Origin: Bombella intestini
GTDB taxonomy: Bacteria > Pseudomonadota > Alphaproteobacteria > Acetobacterales > Acetobacteraceae
Assembly (NCBI RefSeq): GCF_002003665.1
Contig: NZ_JATM01000003.1
Span: forward strand, 1 to 64,000
Length of the DNA stretch: 64,000 bases
Direction of reading: 5' to 3'
In this document: one piece after another, positions 55,252 to 63,025 of the stretch
Position numbering within the stretch: position 1 is the first letter of the stretch
Layout: the number at the start of each line of letters is the position of its first letter
Notes under the pieces: generated by a model
The model's input: the letters and a program-made list of their open reading frames with translations, nothing else
Databases searched by the model: none
Told to the model about the DNA's origin: nothing
Position numbers and translations under genes: made by a program

Positions 55252-55557
55252 TTAGCCTCCGAAAAAATGTGGGTATAAGGCATGGATGATCTGGTACAGG
55301 CCAACAGCGACACCGCCCCCTATAGCCGCCCCACCCGATATGGCAGCGGTGACGATTTTGGACCGGGAAGAACTGGACTCTCGGATCTGATTGCTTAAGG
55401 CGGTAAAGCCAGTTCGGAACTCAGAAGCCAGATTGTCGATTTTGGTACTGAGCTTTGCGATGTCGTCATCATGGCGGGCCTGTACTGCCTCCAATGCTGC
55501 AACACGTTCATTCAGCGTTACAAACGGCGGCGGTGGCCCGATAAACTTATCGGTCAT
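55252..55557 (-). CDS. Coiled-coil plus C-terminal TM phage protein (XhlA/holin-like)
   Basis: A 101-aa protein with an N-terminal coiled coil (LNERVAALEAVQARHDDDIA; IDNLASEFRTGFTALSNQIRE) and one C-terminal TM helix (GGAAIGGGVAVGLYQIIHALY). This build is typical of XhlA-type or gp-holin partners in lysis modules. It directly precedes the endolysin gene and follows a strong terminator at 55574-55596. Confidence 0.65.
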   Translation of the reverse strand: MTDKFIGPPPPFVTLNERVAALEAVQARHDDDIAKLSTKIDNLASEFRTGFTALSNQIRESSSSRSKIVTAAISGGAAIGGGVAVGLYQIIHALYPHFFGG

Positions 55558-55573
55558 TATATCCTCTGGGCAT

Positions 55574-55596
55574 AAAAAAACCGCCTCAGAGGGCGG
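55574..55596 (-). terminator. Intrinsic terminator inside the lysis cassette
   Basis: Read on the minus strand, CCGCC (from 55596) pairs with GGCGG (to 55581) around the loop CTCTGA and is followed by seven T. It lies between the o-spanin gene and the coiled-coil TM gene, so it can cut transcription before the endolysin. Confidence 0.8.
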
Positions 55597-55624
55597 CCAT
55601 CATGGTTGTTGCGAGAGGCAGCGC

Positions 55625-55882
55625 TTATGATTTGCACGCAGCCCGCAATTCGTTACGCTCGTTGGCGTAATCAGCGAGGAAGAGCGGCGCTTCTTTAAGG
55701 TCAGGATGGGTGCGCAACTCCTGTGCAAGGGATGCCTGCTGCTCATGCCCATAGGCCACAAGGGGCGGGCATAGGGGCTTGAGTGTCGGCTGGATTGCGC
55801 AACCTCCGAGCAAGGCGCACATAATGGCGGTGGCCAGTGCCCCTGCTGCCAGAGTGGATGTATTTTTATCGCATCTAGGCAT
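55625..55882 (-). CDS. Outer-membrane spanin (Rz1-like lipoprotein)
   Basis: An 85-aa lipoprotein with lipobox LLGGC and acylated Cys28. The mature part (LCPPLVAYGHEQQASLAQEL ... ADYANERNELRAACKS) is Pro-containing at first and then helical, like phage o-spanins. It begins inside the TGATG overlap with the upstream TM protein. Together they would fuse inner and outer membranes at lysis. Confidence 0.65.
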   Translation of the reverse strand: MPRCDKNTSTLAAGALATAIMCALLGGCAIQPTLKPLCPPLVAYGHEQQASLAQELRTHPDLKEAPLFLADYANERNELRAACKS

Positions 55883-56115
55883 CAGAAGTTTCCTTTATCC
55901 AGCGTATCACGCAGCTGAGTATCGGTACGGATGCCATTGGTGCGAGCATTAAGCATGGCCTGCGTGGCCTGTGTGGCAGCATTGGCATTGGCTGTGTCAC
56001 GCTGGCTTGTATCCACATTGGCGCTATTACGACCCGCCCGGTTGCCATACCAGATCAACCCGACCCAAAAGCTCATCATTGTGAGCAAGAAGCCACCTGC
56101 AAAATAGGGGTTCAT
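55882..56115 (-). CDS. Probable inner-membrane spanin
   Basis: A 77-aa protein with one N-terminal TM helix (AGGFLLTMMSFWVGLIWYG) and a polar, Ala/Asn/Thr-rich periplasmic helix (DTANANAATQATQAMLNART). It overlaps the lipoprotein gene by one base in a TGATG arrangement. Adjacent TM plus lipoprotein genes fit a two-component spanin. The periplasmic arm is short for an i-spanin, so confidence is moderate. Confidence 0.5.
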   Translation of the reverse strand: MNPYFAGGFLLTMMSFWVGLIWYGNRAGRNSANVDTSQRDTANANAATQATQAMLNARTNGIRTDTQLRDTLDKGNF

Positions 56116-56126
56116 GAGGCGTTCTC

Positions 56127-56744
56127 TCAGTGATTATCTGGCCAGCCCGCCGTTAGGTCGGCGTTCAGATCGTGCTGTAGCGTGGTGTTTAGAGCGGCGG
56201 CATGGGTCTGGCAGGCCCCCCGGTACTTCGCCAATTTCTTGAACAATGCTGTCACGTCATCGCCCGTCATGGGGACAGAGGAACCATCTGCCAGTGTCCA
56301 CGCCGTGCCATCGGTCCACGCTCCCAACTGTGCCACTTGGGCCTGTTGGAGGGCGTTGGCATATGCAGTGTCACTGGAGGGGAACAGCACGGGGGCAGAA
56401 GCGGCGGAAGGCTGGAAATATACCCCAAGGGCCTTCTTCTGTACGGAAAGAGCCGCTAGAGCCGCTTGCTGTCCAGAAAGCGTGGCAGGGGGGCTATAGG
56501 GGATGATTTTCCCGCCTTCATAGGCCAATCCCCCACTGCATCCATTCTGGTTCTGCTGAAAATCAGCCCAGAGGTCAGCGGTCATGTCGGGGATTACGAC
56601 TGCCTCGTATCCAGACGGGACGGCGTAGTCAGGAACTGCTGATCCTTCATCGTGCCAGAGCGTCTGCCAGCCGATAATCTGCGGCGATCCTGATTTCAGG
56701 ACGATATAATAGGCGGGTATTTGCGTAAGTGCTTTATCGGACAT
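56127..56744 (-). CDS. Tail fibre assembly-type protein
   Basis: A 205-aa cytoplasmic protein. It combines an N-terminal part (YYIVLKSGSPQIIGWQTLW), a central Ala/Ser-rich section and the C-terminal DDVTALFKKLAKYRGACQTHAAALNTTL. The last part resembles the DUF4376 domain of tail-fibre chaperones. Its start overlaps the stop of the tail-fibre gene at 56744, the expected order for a fibre and its chaperone. Confidence 0.7.
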   Translation of the reverse strand: MSDKALTQIPAYYIVLKSGSPQIIGWQTLWHDEGSAVPDYAVPSGYEAVVIPDMTADLWADFQQNQNGCSGGLAYEGGKIIPYSPPATLSGQQAALAALSVQKKALGVYFQPSAASAPVLFPSSDTAYANALQQAQVAQLGAWTDGTAWTLADGSSVPMTGDDVTALFKKLAKYRGACQTHAAALNTTLQHDLNADLTAGWPDNH

Positions 56745-57985
56745 CAGGCGTATCCTTCTACAGTCACATCAATAGTGATGGGGTTTTTCTCGCCGACCAT
56801 ATAGCTGCCGTCCCACGCAAGAACAGAAATCAGAACGTTAAATTGTCCTGGAGTAATCCCGGGGGCGTAATTGACGTAATGCGTCCGGCCATTTCCGCTG
56901 TCTGCACATGTGAAAGTCGCAAAGACCCCATCGGGACGAGAAAATGCTTTGGGCCAGCTAATAAGATCACCAATTTTGGCCTGAACCCGGAAACACTGCC
57001 GCATTCTGGGAGCAGATGTATCGCCGCTCTCCATCAGGACGTTGCCAGACGGCGTGAACGCAATTCGTTTATTTGGGTTGAAAATCCACGGTGTCTGGTA
57101 GGGTTGGCCGGGGTTGTTTCCGCCTAGAACGAGCTGAATATTTCCCGCCCCGTCCACCTGCCCCCAGATGGACATAATTGCCGAGCCAATCTGATAGATG
57201 CTTTGTGGGGACGCCGCCCAGTTTGCAAACTGGTTCCCGGAATTGAATACGATATTGCCATTCATCGTATCGCCAGCCTTGGCGACACGGCCATTCTCAG
57301 CGGCCTGTGCTCGGTTCGTTTCGGCACCGATTGCACTGTTCAGGGAGGATTTTGCGGCATCCAGAGCCGCATTAGAGGCATAGCCTGACAGCCATGAATC
57401 AATCTGCGCTCGGGTCACAAGTGCTGTAAAGGGGGTTGAGCCGTCAGATTCCAGTCGGACGAAACATGGTGCTTGCGAGACGCCCTGCCAGAATAAGCCA
57501 ACACCCTGCCTATCGCCATCTTTGATGGAAGCACCCCATACTCCAGACACTAGATTTTGAACGCTGCTGGCGGAAGCAAGGCCGGCTAAAGGATCGGCCC
57601 AGCCCGCCATATTGGAGGCGGGGTCATTCTCGTTGCCGTCCTGTGTGCAGATCAGGAAACGACCGGAGATGCTCGGATGGGCCACAGTAGCCCCCGCCGG
57701 ATAGCCTCCGATGGCGTTGGCAAAGTCAGCGGAAAACGGACGAAGAAGCCCCGCTTCCGATGCTCTGGCAGCAACGGATAGCATCGACAAGATGCCGTTC
57801 ATGTCCTCGCCATAGGGAGGCACGCCGCCCGCCGCAATGGGTGTCATGGTGCTTTTGGGAAAGCCTAATGCCATGCTGGCCCGCCCGATGGCAGTTGCCG
57901 TTGTCGGGATAGAGGCGATGGTAGAGCTATCCGCCTGCGCTGCCCACGGCACGGCAAACAGATGATTAACGTCAGACTGCTTCAT
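56744..57985 (-). CDS. Phage tail fibre protein
   Basis: A 413-aa protein. The N-terminus (PIAAGGVPPYGEDMNGILSMLSVAARASEAG) is typical of tail-fibre heads that attach to the baseplate. The middle is an Ala/Asn-rich trimer stalk (SSLNSAIGAETNRAQAAENGRVAKAGDTMNGNI), with the phage-fibre motif KAGDTMNG. The C-terminal receptor-binding part is beta-rich. It overlaps the DUF2612 gene by 4 bp. Host-range determination is the likely role. Confidence 0.85.
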   Translation of the reverse strand: MKQSDVNHLFAVPWAAQADSSTIASIPTTATAIGRASMALGFPKSTMTPIAAGGVPPYGEDMNGILSMLSVAARASEAGLLRPFSADFANAIGGYPAGATVAHPSISGRFLICTQDGNENDPASNMAGWADPLAGLASASSVQNLVSGVWGASIKDGDRQGVGLFWQGVSQAPCFVRLESDGSTPFTALVTRAQIDSWLSGYASNAALDAAKSSLNSAIGAETNRAQAAENGRVAKAGDTMNGNIVFNSGNQFANWAASPQSIYQIGSAIMSIWGQVDGAGNIQLVLGGNNPGQPYQTPWIFNPNKRIAFTPSGNVLMESGDTSAPRMRQCFRVQAKIGDLISWPKAFSRPDGVFATFTCADSGNGRTHYVNYAPGITPGQFNVLISVLAWDGSYMVGEKNPITIDVTVEGYA

Positions 57986-58671
57986 GATAGATGAACTCGC
58001 TGATAGAGAATATGAACCCCGGCGGGGCGGGGCAGGGCACCGCTTTGCTGAATGAGCGTTACATCCAGAGGGGTAAGGTCCCAGCTATGGCATATCGTCA
58101 TTGTGCCGCCTGCAGTGCCTAGGGATGAGGCGGTAAAGAAAATGCCATTCTCGAATGTTTGCGGGCTGTCCGCTCCGATGCGGGCTTCTGAAAAGCCGAA
58201 ATAATCCCCCGCCGCCGTGCCTTCATCCACATAAATGACCTTCCCATTTCCCCCGAATAGGAGCATGAGGATGCGGTTTATGTCGGCGATGGAACCAGAA
58301 GAGATGTTCGCTGCTGCCTTGGCAAAGATAAGCTGACGGAAAGCATCATCCGTTAGGGCATAATTCTCGGTGATGCTTTTGCCAGCATAGAACACCCCGT
58401 CATTAAAGGGCCGTGCTGACTCAGACCCGTCATCGGCTTCATCAAAGCCAATGAATTGGGGCAGTTCCGCCTTGATGACACGGCCAACCCCCACGATGCG
58501 CCCCCACACATCCAGCCCCCATCCGGTGGCGGTAAGGGGGTTCCAGACGTCATGAAGGAAGACCTCAATAAGCCGCCTTGGGTCCGCCGCCGCATTGAAG
58601 CGTTGGATAATGCCGGTGAGGGCAGGGCTGTTGGCATATTGGGCAAGAATGGTTTCCCGAATGTCGATCAT
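57982..58671 (-). CDS. DUF2612 baseplate/tail protein
   Basis: A 229-aa phage tail protein. The start IRETILAQYANSPALTGIIQRFNAAADP, followed by WNPLTATGWGLDVWGRIVGVGR, matches DUF2612, which takes the place of gpI/gp48 between baseplate J and the fibre. It overlaps the J gene stop (58668-58671) by 4 bp. It is probably a structural adaptor at the baseplate rim. Confidence 0.85.
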   Translation of the reverse strand: MIDIRETILAQYANSPALTGIIQRFNAAADPRRLIEVFLHDVWNPLTATGWGLDVWGRIVGVGRVIKAELPQFIGFDEADDGSESARPFNDGVFYAGKSITENYALTDDAFRQLIFAKAAANISSGSIADINRILMLLFGGNGKVIYVDEGTAAGDYFGFSEARIGADSPQTFENGIFFTASSLGTAGGTMTICHSWDLTPLDVTLIQQSGALPRPAGVHILYQRVHLS

Positions 58672-59894
58672 GCCACCACCTGCACGCTGATTGTATCAGC
58701 CGTCACGGTGGGAAGCTGGTTGATGGGCAGGGTGATGCGGTTCTGTCCAGCGTTCCGATCAGTGCCGATGGTCAGGGTCAGCACCTCTGCCCAGTCGCCC
58801 AGCCCATCCACCACAGCCGAAAGGCGAGAGGCATAGAGGGTCTTGCCCAGCCTGATCCGGTTTTCCCCGGTCGTCAGATACGCCACGATGGCTTGCTGAA
58901 TAAGCTGCGCCGCATTGGAAGGCACGGCATCCGAGGCCGCAATCTCCATGACTACATAAACAGCTACCGGGGTGGGGCGGTCATAGTGGAAGGAGTAGGA
59001 CGGCTGGTTGCCCACATAGACGGGGTTGGTGTCCTGCACGGTGACAATCTGTGTCCCGATGGTGGGGATGCCGGGGGGTTTTTTGTTGAGGATTGCCCGC
59101 CCAATATCCGCCGGGTTCCCACCCTCGACAAGGATGTATTGAGACCCCGCCGGGATGGTCACACCCTGTTGGATGGTGTCTGCCTGTGATGGATTGTCCG
59201 TCACAAAGGCATCCGTCACGCCGGGAAGTTCCAGAAGTGCGCCCATGAGGGAAGCGTTCTGCCCAATGCTGTTGGCCGCCACGCTAGCTTGACGCCGTGC
59301 CTCAAAATCCGCACGGGTTTCGGTATCGGTCCCTGTGGCACCGGGGGCCGCATTGGTGAGGGATGCTATCCCAAGGCCTGCCTGATAGAGCGTCAAGCTG
59401 TTGGCAGGGCAGGTGATGGCCCCGGCTGTCTGGCAGGCAAGCTCGAGGCTGGCCATGCCAGACTGTGGCAGCGTGATGGCCTGCGGAGCCACATACATGT
59501 TGCCATCGTTGCCCTGCGCTACGACTGTTCCCGCCGTGATGGTCTGGCCGGGGGCGTTCACGCTGGCTTGCACCGTAACGGTCGTGGCCGTGGCGGGGCG
59601 GCGTTCCATAAAGTAGATGCGCCCGATGGCTTCCTGCATCCGGCCAGAGGATGATGCCGGGTCCACACCATTGAATATGGCGATCATCGCCCCCAGAAAG
59701 TCGCCCAGAATGGCGGTTTCTGATAGGGCGATCTGCCCTTGTGGGGTGGATAGGGCAGTGTTGGCCCCGCCACCTAGAGCGGCGTTCATGTCGGCCAGCA
59801 CCCCGGCAAGAATGTCTTGCTCGGAAGGAGCGGTGAAGCCCGCATCGGTGAGGGAGGGGGCTGGGACATTGGTCGTGGCGTCAGAACTGGGCAT
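58668..59894 (-). CDS. Baseplate J/gp47-family protein
   Basis: A 408-aa baseplate wedge protein. ATG 59894 has GGGAG 9 nt upstream and is preferred to 59909. The family is seen in VDPASSSGRMQEAIGRIYFMERRPATAT, in GTDTETRADFEARRQASVAANSIG, and in the central ITAGTVVAQG beta region. It overlaps gp46 by 14 bp, as is usual for the Mu gp46-gp47 pair. It supports a contractile-tail (myovirus-like) element. Confidence 0.9.
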   Translation of the reverse strand: MPSSDATTNVPAPSLTDAGFTAPSEQDILAGVLADMNAALGGGANTALSTPQGQIALSETAILGDFLGAMIAIFNGVDPASSSGRMQEAIGRIYFMERRPATATTVTVQASVNAPGQTITAGTVVAQGNDGNMYVAPQAITLPQSGMASLELACQTAGAITCPANSLTLYQAGLGIASLTNAAPGATGTDTETRADFEARRQASVAANSIGQNASLMGALLELPGVTDAFVTDNPSQADTIQQGVTIPAGSQYILVEGGNPADIGRAILNKKPPGIPTIGTQIVTVQDTNPVYVGNQPSYSFHYDRPTPVAVYVVMEIAASDAVPSNAAQLIQQAIVAYLTTGENRIRLGKTLYASRLSAVVDGLGDWAEVLTLTIGTDRNAGQNRITLPINQLPTVTADTISVQVVA

Positions 59895-60231
59895 AGTCCG
59901 TGCTCCCATCGCTAAAGGTTACGAGAATGACGCCGGTTAGTTGGCGGTCTTTGGTGGGATTGGCGAGGTGACAGGTTGCCGCTGCCACGCCGGGAACGGA
60001 CATGGCGGCATCCTCGATCTCCGAAGAATAGAAGGAGAGGTCCACGTCCGAGCGGAGAATGTCCGTGTCGTAAGGGATGCCCTGCCCAGTGTCGTAGAGC
60101 ACCTCGCCTAGCCATGTGCGGGCGGCGGAGCATACGTCTTGCAGGATGGCCGCCTTGTCCGTCAGCACGACCAGATTGCCGGTGCTGTCCAGTGTCAGAT
60201 CCCAGTCAGGGGTGAGGGAGAGGGTTTTCAT
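59881..60231 (-). CDS. Baseplate gp46-family protein
   Basis: A 116-aa protein of the Mu gp46/GPW-gp25-like class. DWDLTLDSTGNLVVLTDKAAILQDVCSAARTWLGEV, GQGIPYDTDIL and VPGVAAATC are family features. Its gene is followed by gp47 with an overlap and normally preceded by the spike gene; here a plus-strand secreted-protein gene is inserted between the two. Confidence 0.87.
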   Translation of the reverse strand: MKTLSLTPDWDLTLDSTGNLVVLTDKAAILQDVCSAARTWLGEVLYDTGQGIPYDTDILRSDVDLSFYSSEIEDAAMSVPGVAAATCHLANPTKDRQLTGVILVTFSDGSTDYAQF

Positions 60232-60275
60232 CGGATTGACTCTAAGGTAGCGTGCTGTGGATGGAGGAATTTTAT

Positions 60276-60692
60276 ATGAAGAAACACCTACTCACCGCCG
60301 CCGCTGCTGTGTTGGGACTGGCAGGAACGGCTTGGGCAGGCGCTTTGGAAGAAGCGGCCAAGCATGATCCTGCGTTAGCCGCCGCTATTAAAGAAGCCAA
60401 AGAGGATGGGAGCTACGGGCACGCCTACCAAGCCAGTAAAGATGATGTGGAAGCTGCGGCGGCACGCTTGCAAGCGGAGGGTGAAATCCACCTTCGTAAG
60501 ATGGGCATGTCTCCTGACACAGCACGAAAAGCCTCTTGGGCGGCGCAAAACAAGCCGGGAAGTGCATGTACCAGATATGTTCATCAGCTTCTTGCTGACT
60601 ATGATAGCGGGGCCGACCGGGGAGGGTACGATGAAGACCTTGTGGTCTCTATCGAACACTCTGGCACTTGCGAGCGTAAGAACCTCGATTAA
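60276..60692 (+). CDS. Secreted Cys-pair protein A, opposite strand within the tail cluster
   Basis: A 138-aa exported protein from ATG 60276 with GGAGG 9 nt upstream. The signal peptide is KKHLLTAAAAVLGLAGTAWA. The mature part is helical with a conserved C-terminal block: HLRKMGMSPDTARKASWAA, SACTRYVHQLLADYD and VVSIEHSGTCERKNLD, whose two Cys can pair. It is oriented against the tail genes and shares a 4-bp TTAA overlap with the spike gene stop. It is a clear paralogue of the protein at 61379. Function is unknown; export suggests an envelope role in the lysogen. Confidence 0.8.
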   Translation: MKKHLLTAAAAVLGLAGTAWAGALEEAAKHDPALAAAIKEAKEDGSYGHAYQASKDDVEAAAARLQAEGEIHLRKMGMSPDTARKASWAAQNKPGSACTRYVHQLLADYDSGADRGGYDEDLVVSIEHSGTCERKNLD

Positions 60693-61318
60693 GAAGGTGG
60701 TGCGGTTCTGCTACCCCCGGACTGCACACCTCCATGCGTATGCTGTTTGAGCGAGACGCCGCCTGCCTTTACATCGCCGCTGGTCTCAATGTCGCAGTTT
60801 GCCGTGATTTTTGTGGCTTCGATTGAGACCTCCCCCGGCGTCACAATGCGCCATCCTCCATCTGTGGCCTGAATGAATTGGTCCGGCCCGTTGTTGAGGA
60901 AGCCACCTACATACACGCAGTCCTGCATGGCGAATTGCCGGAACGAGGCAGGGGCAGAGGGCCGCCGTGTGGTGACGGCATGTGTATGATCCCGGCCAGA
61001 AATGACGATGAAGCCAATGTCGCCCGGCTTGGGGTCGATGATGAGGGCAGACGTACCGCCCTGGATGCGGAGATAGGGGACATTGTGTATGATCTGGCGA
61101 GGGTGGGGCTTGCCCTGTTTGTCCTGCTGGTGGACCATCGGCTGCACATCCACCATGCCAGTGATGGAGGCCTGCCCAGCGTGTACCGCCTTCACCTGCA
61201 CCAACATGGAGGGGCCGATCTTGCGGATATGGTCCTGAATCCGTCCGTTTATGATCGTGGAGATGTCGAGGTTGGGGCTGGACCGGTTCCAGTAAGGTGC
61301 GTTGGTGTTTTCTGTCAT
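60689..61318 (-). CDS. Gp138-type baseplate spike protein, intact copy
   Basis: A 209-aa spike from ATG 61318 with AGGGGAA 6 nt upstream. The N-terminal OB-like domain (MLVQVKAVHAGQASITGMVDVQPMVHQ; PKPGDIGFIVISGRDHTHAV) matches the Gp138 N-terminal domain. The C-terminal half is a beta-helix (SIEATKITANCDIETSGDVKAGG), ending in the metal-binding tip SLKQHTHGG. It pierces the outer membrane in contractile tails. A C-terminal near-copy is at 61822 and a second gene starts beyond the right edge at 63603. Confidence 0.87.
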   Translation of the reverse strand: MTENTNAPYWNRSSPNLDISTIINGRIQDHIRKIGPSMLVQVKAVHAGQASITGMVDVQPMVHQQDKQGKPHPRQIIHNVPYLRIQGGTSALIIDPKPGDIGFIVISGRDHTHAVTTRRPSAPASFRQFAMQDCVYVGGFLNNGPDQFIQATDGGWRIVTPGEVSIEATKITANCDIETSGDVKAGGVSLKQHTHGGVQSGGSRTAPPS

Positions 61319-61378
61319 GGGGCTTCCCCTCAGTTGCTCTGATGGCTTAGATGGACGCACACATCACGGGAGATGACC

Positions 61379-61825
61379 ATGAAACACTTCCTCCTTCTCA
61401 CAGTCGCCTTTATTGGGCTGTCTGGCGCGGCTTGGGCTGATGACGCACAGAGAGCACTCGCCAAGTCTATGGGCGTTCCCGAGAGCTGGCTTAAAACCGG
61501 ATTCTCCTGCGGGGCTAAGGGGTGTTCTCAATTAGACCCAAAAGACGACATTAATAATTCAGCAGAGGTGCAGGAGGCGAGGCGCATAGCTGACGCTCGC
61601 CTGTCCGCTGAAACAGAAGTGCATCTTCGCCAGATGGGCATGTCCCCGGGCACTGCTCGTAAGGCTGTATGGGCCGCAAGGCACAAGCCAAACTCGGCCT
61701 GCGCCTATTGGGTGCGCCAGCTCACAGCAGATTACGACAACGGCCTTGATCGCCCTGATTATGACGACAAGCTCGTGATCTCAGTCGAACACTCGGGGAC
61801 ATGCGAGAAGAAGAACCTCGATTAA
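61379..61825 (+). CDS. Secreted Cys-pair protein B (paralogue of A)
   Basis: A 148-aa exported protein from ATG 61379, with GGGAG 6 nt upstream. Signal: FLLLTVAFIGLSGAAWA. The C-terminal block repeats protein A almost word for word: HLRQMGMSPGTARKAVWAA, SACAYWVRQLTADYD and VISVEHSGTCEKKNLD. It has an extra CGAKGC motif after the signal. Its stop shares the same TTAA overlap with the decayed spike copy as protein A shares with the intact one. It starts 60 bp from the divergent spike start. Confidence 0.8.
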   Translation: MKHFLLLTVAFIGLSGAAWADDAQRALAKSMGVPESWLKTGFSCGAKGCSQLDPKDDINNSAEVQEARRIADARLSAETEVHLRQMGMSPGTARKAVWAARHKPNSACAYWVRQLTADYDNGLDRPDYDDKLVISVEHSGTCEKKNLD

Positions 61826-62020
61826 GAAGGTAGTTTCGTCTTCCCCTCGTCATGCGTGTGCTGTTTTAGCGATACATGCTCTGCAGTCCGTTGCCTGAAT
61901 GAACGGCTCCCGCCCGTTATTGACTCCCCCACATACACGCAGTCCTCCATAGAAAGCTGACGGAATGAGGCTGGAGGAGAGATAGGCTCTTCCGCAGGCT
62001 TGTGGAGTATGGTTTTCATT
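61822..62020 (-). pseudogene. Decayed second spike gene
   Basis: Read on the minus strand, one frame gives PPASFRQLSMEDCVYVGE and, at the end, VSLKQHTHDEGKTKLPS. A second frame carries GGVNNGREPFIQATD. These match successive parts of the intact spike (APASFRQFAMQDCVYVGG, FLNNGPDQFIQATD, VSLKQHTHGG). The copy has lost about 130 N-terminal residues, has a frameshift after CVYVG, and lacks about 45 residues of the beta-helix. The HTH tip and stop position are kept. Confidence 0.8.
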
Positions 62021-62117
62021 ATAGAGCCTGATGGTACAAGGTTCAGTCGTCAGATTCGGTGCCCATTCCCAACGAGGTGGGAGCCGCCATTTTTCAGGAA
62101 AGAATAGGAATAGGGGC

Positions 62118-62453
62118 ATGAAACATCTGGTGCTGTTTGCCGTTTTTGCGCTGGCTTTGTCCGGTACGGCACGGGCCGAGGCTATCTATCTGAGGAATGA
62201 GGATGGGTCTTTCACCATTGATCCCCCCAAGGCTGATGAATTCCTGCATAAGGCCTATTCCAATAAGCGGATTGCCGATAACGCCTATGACGTATTGGTC
62301 AATAAAAGGCGAGGTAATTGCTATGATGCGGTGATTCACTTGTTGAGATATTTTGATGATGGACCGGGTAACGTGCCGAAATATTGTTACAAGCCCGATT
62401 TGGCTAGTGATGATACAATTACGGACCACCCAGAAGGGATGAAAATGCCCTGA
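62118..62453 (+). CDS. Secreted protein C, distant Cys-pair family member
   Basis: A 111-aa exported protein from ATG 62118 (AGGAATAGGGG upstream) with the signal HLVLFAVFALALSGTARA. The mature part contains RGNCYDAVIHLLRYFDDG, comparable to SACTRYVHQLLADYDSG of protein A, followed by a second Cys in PKYCYKPD. It ends acidic (DITDHPEG-like). Similarity to A and B is weaker, so paralogy is inference. The longer frame from 62031 lacks an SD. Confidence 0.65.
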   Translation: MKHLVLFAVFALALSGTARAEAIYLRNEDGSFTIDPPKADEFLHKAYSNKRIADNAYDVLVNKRRGNCYDAVIHLLRYFDDGPGNVPKYCYKPDLASDDTITDHPEGMKMP

Positions 62454-62575
62454 GGGCAACACTCAGCCACAAAATTGTCAGACTGCCAGCCCTACATGCT
62501 GGAGCCAGATTGGAGAGGGGGACGGTATGCGCTACCGTTTCCACTTTTTGAGGCATAATGCGGGAACCTTGCTTT

Positions 62576-62944
62576 ATGAAACATGTTCTTTTTGTAGTTG
62601 TAGCTGCTGCTGTATGGGTCGGAGTGGCCAATGCAGATGAACTAAGCCATATGCCGGAAGTCAAAGGAACTTTGTCTCAGGCTTTGCATAGTGCCAGAGT
62701 GGAGAGCCATCAGGCATCAAACCAGCAGGAAAAGTTGACGGATGAAGAGAATTTGCGCCGTATTGGGCTTTCTGCCGAGACGGTAAGGGATGGCCTGTGG
62801 GCTGTTGCTCATCGCCCTCATTCCCCTTGTGCCCAGTATATTCGCCAGTTAACAGCGGACGCAAAGGGCAACTCAGCTGCTCTGTTACAGAGTGACCAGC
62901 GGTTGGTTGTCTATGTTGAAAATTCTGGAATCTGTGAACGGTAA
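62576..62944 (+). CDS. Secreted Cys-pair protein D
   Basis: A 122-aa exported protein from ATG 62576 with the signal KHVLFVVVAAAVWVGVANA. The C-terminal block again follows proteins A and B: NLRRIGLSAETVRDGLWAVAH, SPCAQYIRQLTADAKGN and VVYVENSGICER, with the two Cys kept. The N-terminal linker is Gln/Ser-rich. The SD is weak (GGGAA). It is a third clear member of the family in this cluster. Confidence 0.72.
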   Translation: MKHVLFVVVAAAVWVGVANADELSHMPEVKGTLSQALHSARVESHQASNQQEKLTDEENLRRIGLSAETVRDGLWAVAHRPHSPCAQYIRQLTADAKGNSAALLQSDQRLVVYVENSGICER

Positions 62945-63025
62945 GATCTGGCCAGCGGCTTTACCCGGTAGGGGTGGCCCGTTACCCTGTCCTTTTATTC
63001 TGGCAGGATGAGGGAAAGGAAAGTG

